From: Cryoendolithus antarcticus
Taxonomy: Eukaryota; Ascomycota; Dothideomycetes; Cladosporiales; Cladosporiaceae
DNA length: 64,000 nt
Direction of reading: 5' to 3'
Assembly (NCBI GenBank): GCA_002077065.1
Contig: NAJO01000066.1
Coordinates: forward strand, 62,001 to 126,000
Both the position numbers and the translations under genes were made by a program. Below are positions 57,594 through 64,000 of this stretch, one piece after another. Below the pieces are notes generated by a model. It was not told the origin of the DNA. It saw only the letters and a program-made list of their open reading frames with translations, and did not search any database. Within the stretch, counting starts at the first letter, position 1. Every line of letters begins with the position of its first letter.

Positions 57594-58282
57594 GTTGATT
57601 GCGTTGATTCGCGTGTTTCTTTCGAAATGAATCGTGGAAATTCTGGGAGTAAAGGTGGTGGACAGTAAAATTTAGGATGAATTGAGGAATGGAAAGAAAC
57701 ACCCCTCTTTATGACGATTTGAGTTTCCCCTACCTCGACCCTACCTTCCTGCAATTGCACCTAGTGGTCACCGGCGTACATGTCCGGTCGAATCTATTCG
57801 CTAGTTGTAGTAGCATTGTTCGGCAGTCGATTGATGCGATCATGGCACTGCACAGTGACGAGCATGACAATTCCTTGATGGGGTCCAGATCAGCCCCGCG
57901 ATCGCGCTGTAACTCCTGACTCGAGCGCCGAGCTGCTATTGTGCCTATTAGCACACCGAGTGGAGACGAAGAGGAAGAGACAAAGAGGTAGAGATAAAGA
58001 GGGAGGAAGGGGAATATAGGGAGTGCGCCGATGATATACTTTCCGCTGGCTTAGACTTCTTACATCAGCATTGACGCACGACGTGCCGTGGAATATGCAC
58101 TGTTCCTGCATTGTTGCAGCCAGCCACGTCTTCCACGCTTGGTAAGCAGCGAAAGCGAGATTGCTTGGTCACGACACTGACGGAACTTTCACTGATCGGA
58201 CCTGCGTTGAAGTAAGAAGTCTTGTACATATTGCTACAGCGGCTCGACGATGCTAGCGTTCGACACTCGCGCAGGTCGCTTC
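57594..58282. other. Intergenic region, no gene seen
   Basis: About 690 bases between the GST start and the 3' end of the RNA-binding protein. No supported frame or RNA gene. Confidence 0.4.
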
Positions 58283-60295
58283 TCACACCCAGCGATCGTC
58301 TTCGTCCGCCACGTCAAATGCTTGCGCTGTCTCAGGCAGTCCAGCCGGATCGCTCATGTCCATTTTCGAGGCTTCATCGGATGTGACCTCCCCATTCGCG
58401 CTTTCGATCTTAGCCGCCGGTGGGTTTGCCTGCCATGCTAGGGCCACCTGCCCAATGTGCGGAATGCCACTAGCAGCAGCAGCCATGAAGTTCTCCGCCC
58501 GATAGCGCTCCTCGAAGACCAATAGAGCAGCGTCTGCTCGATCAGGATGCCGCGAGAGGTTCGCAAAGTCACGGTGATTACTGAGCAGCAGGTACTGCTT
58601 CAGTGCTTCGTCGTGTTGATCGAATGCGTCGTCTGGAAACGTGATGGATATGGTCCTAGGGCGATTGTCGAGCCTCTTGACTGCACCACCACGTGTACTA
58701 GGCGCTGCCCAGCGGTTCCTACAGCCCTGTTGATAGCCTCTTCCTCTCGGTGCACCGCGCCCACGGTAGCCACCTCTACCTCTAGCGTTGTATGGCGACC
58801 ATGCTTCGGAAGGTACACTCGGATCGATGCCGAATTCACGAGCTTCAGCCTCAAGTTGCGCAAGTTGCTTCTTGAGCTCAGCCGTTCGATATTGCTCCGT
58901 ATCGCCATTCGAAGCACCATCCGCTCTCCCAGCCTTCTTTGCCAATTTCGCAGCCAGCCTCCGCTTCTCCTCTTCCATCGACTTGAGCTTTGTGTCTAAT
59001 TCAGTCCTCTGCTGATCTGCCGCAGCCCTTTGCTTGATGTTCTCGTCGTGCCGCCTCTGAGCCTCTGCTTGCTTCTTCTCGATAGCTACAAGGTCGACCT
59101 CTGGGACCGGCTCTGCGTCCATTATCTCCGTGTCTAGCTCTTGTACAGGTCTGTGGCCATTGGTCTTGCTCGTAGGTTCATCCATCTTGTGCCAGTATAC
59201 CTTGACGAAGCGATTGTCGAACACTACCTTCGGGCTGTCGTATGCTGCCTTGGCGGCATCGTATGTATCGTATTTGACCGTTGCCAATCGCTTATACGCG
59301 CGCATGCTTACCTCATCAATCTGACCAAACTGGCCGAAGAAGTCACGCACGTTGCTCTCATTAAAATGGTCTTCAGGGATCTGTTCCACGACTATCGTTG
59401 TGTTTGCTCGGTCGTAGTTCTGACCGGCGTGAGAGATGTTTGCGCGTCGATTACCGCCTCGATACGCGCTTTGCCCTCGCCCGCGACCTCTGCCTCTGCT
59501 GGAAGCGGCATCTCGGTACTGTATGTCCGAAGTGGCAGGGAACTGTGCTAGTGTCGAATTGGACGGATCGTAAGGCTCGTTCGGCGGCAGAATGATAGCG
59601 TCTTCACCATGTTCGAAATTGCACGATGCGCCCTTCGCGCAATAGCCCTTTGCATCGTAATCATAGCATCGCCGACCAGATTTCGCCGAGGCATGCCCAC
59701 TTGTATGGTAGGGTTGCGGTGATGGCATTGGTGGCATACCTGGTAGAGGAGGTAGACCCATCATCTGTTGCATCGCCAACAAAGCCGCAAAGGGACTATT
59801 CCCGTCCACTGTCGGTGCATTTGGAGGTGCCGGCAGCTGGTTTCCAGATTGCCACTCCTGCTGTGGCGGTTGTTGAAAGCATCCACCGCGTGCGTTTCCG
59901 CTACGCGTCTGCTTGCTGGGCCGATGCGCGACGTCGCCATAATGCGGCAAGCTCTCTGCCTCGCCATCGTCTTGGAGGCTGCGTTTGAGCGATCCATTAC
60001 CGTTTGGCGCGACTCCTGTCGTTGCGGGGACATGAGACGGATTAAACTGCTTCTTAGTGATCACGGCAATGACTTCGTCAACAAACGACTCTGTGCTGTC
60101 CTGAAGGAAGTCCTGGAGATTCGTAATGCATGTGTCTCTAACCACCGCATCTGGGTCGTCGCTTTTTACCAAAGCCAACACGTAATCGGCCAGCACATCG
60201 CTGTCGGCGTCAGAAATATCTGATAGACGCTTGATGACCCACGTTTTGAGTGATTCAGACTCATTGTCGTCGAGGTGCATCTTGATGGGTGCCAC
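58283..60295 (-). CDS. PWI, CCCH zinc-finger and RRM RNA-binding protein (RBM26/27, Rmn1-like)
   Basis: A single exon of 670 residues. Residues 1-85 form a PWI-like helical domain (LKTWVIKRLSDISDADSDVLADYV). A CCCH zinc finger lies near residue 210 (RRCYDYDAKGYCAKGASCNFEHG), followed by an RG-rich stretch, an RRM near 300-370 (TTIVVEQIPEDHF, NVRDFFGQFGQIDEVSM), a coiled coil (MEEEKRRLAAKLAKKAG), a second RGG tract and a C-terminal RRM-like fold (RTISITFPDDAF onward). This order matches RBM26/RBM27 and fission yeast Rmn1, which work with the nuclear exosome-targeting MTREC/PAXT complexes. The assignment is from domain order; the exact target is inferred. Confidence 0.83.
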   Translation of the reverse strand: MAPIKMHLDDNESESLKTWVIKRLSDISDADSDVLADYVLALVKSDDPDAVVRDTCITNLQDFLQDSTESFVDEVIAVITKKQFNPSHVPATTGVAPNGNGSLKRSLQDDGEAESLPHYGDVAHRPSKQTRSGNARGGCFQQPPQQEWQSGNQLPAPPNAPTVDGNSPFAALLAMQQMMGLPPLPGMPPMPSPQPYHTSGHASAKSGRRCYDYDAKGYCAKGASCNFEHGEDAIILPPNEPYDPSNSTLAQFPATSDIQYRDAASSRGRGRGRGQSAYRGGNRRANISHAGQNYDRANTTIVVEQIPEDHFNESNVRDFFGQFGQIDEVSMRAYKRLATVKYDTYDAAKAAYDSPKVVFDNRFVKVYWHKMDEPTSKTNGHRPVQELDTEIMDAEPVPEVDLVAIEKKQAEAQRRHDENIKQRAAADQQRTELDTKLKSMEEEKRRLAAKLAKKAGRADGASNGDTEQYRTAELKKQLAQLEAEAREFGIDPSVPSEAWSPYNARGRGGYRGRGAPRGRGYQQGCRNRWAAPSTRGGAVKRLDNRPRTISITFPDDAFDQHDEALKQYLLLSNHRDFANLSRHPDRADAALLVFEERYRAENFMAAAASGIPHIGQVALAWQANPPAAKIESANGEVTSDEASKMDMSDPAGLPETAQAFDVADEDDRWV

Positions 60296-60940
60296 TCTGC
60301 CTTCCCAGATCCCTGGAAGCAGGGTAGTGCTGCTATCGATGCGACTGCGGGAGTGAGTTGCCGTTCTGCTGCTCCTGTGAGAGCCTGGCTACAACTGGCT
60401 TTGACATAAAACTCGGATCTGTCTTCGTCCAGCAGTCCAAGCGAGGCTATTTATGTGGGCTGTGTCTGTCAAGGCACGGGGCGTTCTCGATCCTCGTAGG
60501 TCGATACAAGGTCAGGCTCGATGATCGAACAAATGTTTCACGCGAACGAAGCTCACGCGGCAGATCGATCGTCCCGCCGAGCCGCACGCAGGCTTGAACC
60601 TTATCTTGACAGTTGACAAAAGAAGAGAACGACATGCAGACGACCATATGGGATTGCTTCTCGACGCTACAGATGGTCATGCTTGTCAGCACTTCTTGAT
60701 GAGAAGTCAGATATGACATCGCTTATGTCTGACGCACCGACCTTGACGACCAGTTGTACTCCACTTGCAATTGGGAGAAATCGCGAAGTATCGCTTAGGG
60801 CCGCAATTTTTGTCACTCGCACGCGCGGACAAGTGAATGCACTCGAGGAACAGCTCCTCGGGAGCTTGACTGCATTGTTGTCACGTCTTTGAGCAGCATG
60901 AGTATCGCCTGTAGTCTGCGGCATTGGATTGCCGTACGAC
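60296..60940. other. Bidirectional intergenic region
   Basis: About 650 bases between the starts of the RNA-binding protein and CSF1. No supported gene; a B-box-like GGTTCAAGCCT on the minus strand near 60592 lacks the rest of a tRNA. Confidence 0.4.
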
Positions 60941-63900
60941 ATGGCGCACTTGACAGCGCAGCCTCTAGGCCCAACAGGAGGCTTCAACTGGATCTTCCAG
61001 GTTGACTTGCTCGTATCCGCGGTACTGGCCTTGTTCTTCCTTTTCTACTTCAATCGCCTGTTCGCCACTGTACTTTCATACGGGATACGAGCATGGACAT
61101 GGCACAAGTACCGAGCGTACATCGATATATCTGCGCTCCAGATCAGTCTACTTGGCGGGAGACTGTTCTTCAAAAGCATTCGCTACCATGCACATAACGA
61201 GACTGTGCTTGTCCATGATGGTCACATCACGTGGCGATACTGGTTGAGAGCGGTGCAAGAGGCCGAGATCTTCCAGAACTCCAGTGAAGATCCTCTCAAG
61301 CAGCGTTCCAGGAGTGCCAGTGGGAGCAGGGCCAAGAGTGAGAGCAGTGCAGAGGGCGGCAGCAAGCCAAGGAGTAGAAGCGTGGGCAACGCAGAGGCGG
61401 GTGGTAAACGGAAGAAGGAGTTGCCATGTCGAATCTCTGTGAAGGTTTCAGGCGTGGAGGCTTTCCTCTACAACCGTAGTCCGGCCTACGATGGGATTAT
61501 GGAGGCCGTGGCGAAGCACACAGAAAGTGAGGGTAAGGCGCGAGGATCACATGAGAAGACCGAGGAACAGTGGACTCCGTCAGACTCGATGGATGGAGCA
61601 GTGAAGAGTGATCCCACGCCGGACCTCACGCCGATCACCACAGCTCGCACAGGAGAGCACTCATCCGAGCGTTCTTCACCGCAGATTCCTTCGTTCCTGC
61701 GAGTGTTCCCGATTTTAATTGAGTGCAGGAAGGCTGCTGCCGCGGTCGGTAATTCCACCACTACCAGTGTTGTGGTTGCAAAGCTTGACAGCGCTTCTGG
61801 AACCGTGGATGCGGGCGCCGCCGGCACCCTTGACTTGTTCAAGCTTCTGTTCAACTTTCAATTCAAGAACGTCAACGTGTCGATGAAGCCGAATAGAGAC
61901 TTCAAAGAGACTCAACTAGATGCTGCACAGCGCATCTTACGCGAGAGGGAAGGCGAGAGAGATGCGGAACATTCCTTGGCTGGCAATGTGCTGCGGAAGC
62001 TACAGGGTTTCATAGACAACTTCAAGTCAGCATTTGTATGGCGGCGATCGAGTGGGGGCTCAGTCCGCAAAATGTCGACGAGGCACGGCGGTGAGAACCC
62101 GGTAAAGACAAATGGGCACCAGGCAGTTCCTGGCGAAGCCCAGTGGCACGGCTTACTGCGATATCTGGACGATAGCGAGATGAACGGCGCGGAAGTATGG
62201 CAAAGTGTCGAGTATGCGAAGGCTTCAACACTTGTGGACTGTCCTCAAGTAGACATGCGATTCTACTGGGACATACCAGGTGCTGTACCAACGGATCAGG
62301 GAACTGCTAATGAACAGTCTGCCTCGAACCAAAGTGATGACATCAATGGCTCAGCCCCCCCGGCCTATGGACTTGACTTCGCCGTCCATGGCGGATCTAT
62401 CGTTTACGGACCATGGGCTGACAGACAGCGTATCAATCTGCAGCATGCTTTCTTTCCAGCATCGTATGTAGACGCAACGCCGTACCCAAGACTAAAGCCT
62501 GGCGAAACTCGTATCTGTACAGTCTTCAAAATCTTCGTGTCGGTGGAGCAGGATGTCACGCTTCGAATCCCTACTCGAGAGTCCTCCAAAGACTTTAAGT
62601 GGCGAGGCAAGACTGGCGGCAGTGGTACAGAGGCATTCACGGAAGCAGAGGTTGTCGATGGCAAGCACAGGCCGCGAAAGCATCGCCATCGCCGACGGCA
62701 GAAGGGCAAAAAAGGACCGGCGATCGACGCAAGACCGTATGCCTGGCTCGATGTCACCGTGAAAGCTGACTCGACCGTGAACTACACCATGGACATGTTC
62801 TCGCGACATGATGGCTACCGCAGTGACCTAGCCTTGGACGTGAAGGGCACCGAGATCACCAGCAGCGTGAACCACGGCCTGTTGTGGCGTGCAGGAGCCT
62901 TGACGATGGATGCGGATCTTTCGTATGCCAGAGAGTGGCGAGCTCTGCGAGACTGGCCGTTCAAGATTGTATGCGACAAGCTTGAGCTCTTCATACTTCG
63001 CGACCACATGTTCCTCATACAGGATCTCGTCAATGACTGGTCATCTGGTCCTCCTGCTGACTTCTACACATTCGTACCATTCAAGTATGGGATGGATTTG
63101 CATTTCCGGGAATGGTGCATGTATCTAAACACTAACGATGCCAACATCGTCAACGAGCCGGCGGACTTCGACAAGAACGACTTCCTGACACTCGAGGGCA
63201 AGTCATTACATGCAGTTCTCGAGATACCACTCGAACTATATCGACCGAAGCAGTCGAACATTACATTCGATGTACTGTCGCAGGACATGCGAATGCGATT
63301 ACTCAATTCTTCAAGAAACACAATCAATACCTTTCTGACAGACAAGCAAGTCGCTGAGCTTGCGAAGCTCACCCTGAAAGGGTCTTTCTGTGCTAACGCT
63401 GAGTTTTCGCCCGGCTTAGTCGATGTGCTCCGCATGGACCTAGTCGGGTACGGACTCTCCATGAAAGCTCACGGTTACCTTGTGCGGCTCCTCATCAATG
63501 TGAAGGAAAATTACTTTGGTGATTACGTACACTTCAAGACTCTTGAGGAGTTCCAGGATGCTGATGACAACGCCAACGAAGCTAACAAAGCGACTGCCAG
63601 TCTACCGAAGCCACAGCTCGGCAATGAGATGGATGTCATACTGTGTATTGCAGCCGAAGATGCTAAGGTCCTCTTTCCAACCAGTCTTTATACAGCTGCA
63701 GACTTCATCAGCGTCGAGCTGCAACACGGCGCCATTGACCTTCGTGTTGCAAGTTATTATATGGACCTTGCCATCAATTTCTCGCCCATCAGCGTGCTGC
63801 AAGCATCGACAGCAGGAGATGCTCAATCACCGACCAGCGATCGATCCAACACTCAACTCTTCATCAAGCATGTGGACCTCGATGGTCACAGAGCATTCGG

Positions 63901-64000
63901 ACTGCCACCAACCGAGCCTGCCTACATGGCGACATGGTATGTCGACGTCGGAGCTATACTTGGAGAATGCTGCGAGAGCTTTGTGCATGACGCGGCGCTG
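60941..64000 (+). CDS. CSF1: Bridge-like lipid transfer protein CSF1 (BLTP1/Tweek family), N-terminal part
   Basis: The frame is open from the ATG at 60941 to the window edge, giving the first 1,020 residues; the 3' part is outside. An N-terminal membrane anchor (LLVSAVLALFFLFYFNRLFATVL, residues about 23-45) is followed by WHKYRAYIDISALQISLLGGRLFFKSIRYH, the conserved Csf1 start of the repeating beta-groove. Later family marks include YGLDFAVHGGSIVYGPWADRQR, KPGETRICTVFKIFVSVEQ and the WRALRDWPFKIVCDKLELFILRDH region. Csf1 is a giant tube-like protein (about 3,000 residues in fungi) moving lipids at ER contact sites, linked in yeast to cold growth and GPI-anchor synthesis. A basic, Ser-rich insertion at residues 125-170 is low complexity. 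Confidence 0.9.
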   Translation, partial: MAHLTAQPLGPTGGFNWIFQVDLLVSAVLALFFLFYFNRLFATVLSYGIRAWTWHKYRAYIDISALQISLLGGRLFFKSIRYHAHNETVLVHDGHITWRYWLRAVQEAEIFQNSSEDPLKQRSRSASGSRAKSESSAEGGSKPRSRSVGNAEAGGKRKKELPCRISVKVSGVEAFLYNRSPAYDGIMEAVAKHTESEGKARGSHEKTEEQWTPSDSMDGAVKSDPTPDLTPITTARTGEHSSERSSPQIPSFLRVFPILIECRKAAAAVGNSTTTSVVVAKLDSASGTVDAGAAGTLDLFKLLFNFQFKNVNVSMKPNRDFKETQLDAAQRILREREGERDAEHSLAGNVLRKLQGFIDNFKSAFVWRRSSGGSVRKMSTRHGGENPVKTNGHQAVPGEAQWHGLLRYLDDSEMNGAEVWQSVEYAKASTLVDCPQVDMRFYWDIPGAVPTDQGTANEQSASNQSDDINGSAPPAYGLDFAVHGGSIVYGPWADRQRINLQHAFFPASYVDATPYPRLKPGETRICTVFKIFVSVEQDVTLRIPTRESSKDFKWRGKTGGSGTEAFTEAEVVDGKHRPRKHRHRRRQKGKKGPAIDARPYAWLDVTVKADSTVNYTMDMFSRHDGYRSDLALDVKGTEITSSVNHGLLWRAGALTMDADLSYAREWRALRDWPFKIVCDKLELFILRDHMFLIQDLVNDWSSGPPADFYTFVPFKYGMDLHFREWCMYLNTNDANIVNEPADFDKNDFLTLEGKSLHAVLEIPLELYRPKQSNITFDVLSQDMRMRLLNSSRNTINTFLTDKQVAELAKLTLKGSFCANAEFSPGLVDVLRMDLVGYGLSMKAHGYLVRLLINVKENYFGDYVHFKTLEEFQDADDNANEANKATASLPKPQLGNEMDVILCIAAEDAKVLFPTSLYTAADFISVELQHGAIDLRVASYYMDLAINFSPISVLQASTAGDAQSPTSDRSNTQLFIKHVDLDGHRAFGLPPTEPAYMATWYVDVGAILGECCESFVHDAAL

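Noticed and set aside
60540..60620. tRNA-like B box on the minus strand
   Set aside because: GGTTCAAGCCT is present but I find no matching A box, acceptor stem or anticodon arm.

Overview
The window is nuclear DNA of a filamentous ascomycete, most likely a Dothideomycete. The evidence is short GT-AG introns of about 45-70 bases, single-copy fungal genes (niaD/niiA, HOG1, UPF2, MCM3, AVL9, CSF1), a methylcitrate pathway and fungal-type cyanovirin-N homology (CVNH) lectins. The class assignment is an inference. Genes lie on both strands with little sign of operon-like order, apart from two clear divergent metabolic pairs. No rRNA, tRNA, CRISPR array or intact transposon was seen.

Layout. 0-20.7 kb is dense housekeeping sequence: the end of an LSH/HELLS-type SNF2 helicase, MED21, a small hypothetical gene, AVL9 (minus), the osmostress MAPK HOG1 (minus, 8 exons), an SDR reductase, the divergent pair 2-methylisocitrate lyase (minus) / 2-methylcitrate synthase (plus), UBP6/USP14, the meiotic kleisin REC8, a cysteine-rich membrane protein and a La protein. 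20.7-26 kb is a gene-poor island. It holds two secreted CVNH lectin genes on the minus strand, the second with a lost splice acceptor, plus a possible third relic. 26-31.8 kb has an MFS sugar transporter, a RING-H2 E3 ligase and a Pho80/Mug80-like cyclin, followed by about 2 kb that I cannot resolve.

33.9-48.2 kb: UPF2 (minus), FYV7, MCM3 (minus), a clearly decayed coiled-coil pseudogene, a hypothetical protein, a Myb/SANT-like nuclear protein and the SNARE BOS1, whose first coding exon appears to be only the ATG. 49.4-56.6 kb is the nitrate assimilation pair: niaD (nitrate reductase, minus) and niiA (nitrite reductase, plus) share a 1.07 kb promoter with two NirA-type palindromic sites and several GATA sites. 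56.7-64 kb: a Ure2-like glutathione S-transferase, a PWI-CCCH-RRM RNA-binding protein, and the first 1,020 codons of the giant lipid-transfer protein CSF1, cut by the window edge.

Two small pathways can be read directly. Propionyl-CoA detoxification is represented by methylcitrate synthase and methylisocitrate lyase; the dehydratase is not in the window. Nitrate to ammonium is represented by niaD and niiA; the transporter and regulators are not in the window. Exon coordinates were derived by hand from splice motifs, reading frame and family continuity.
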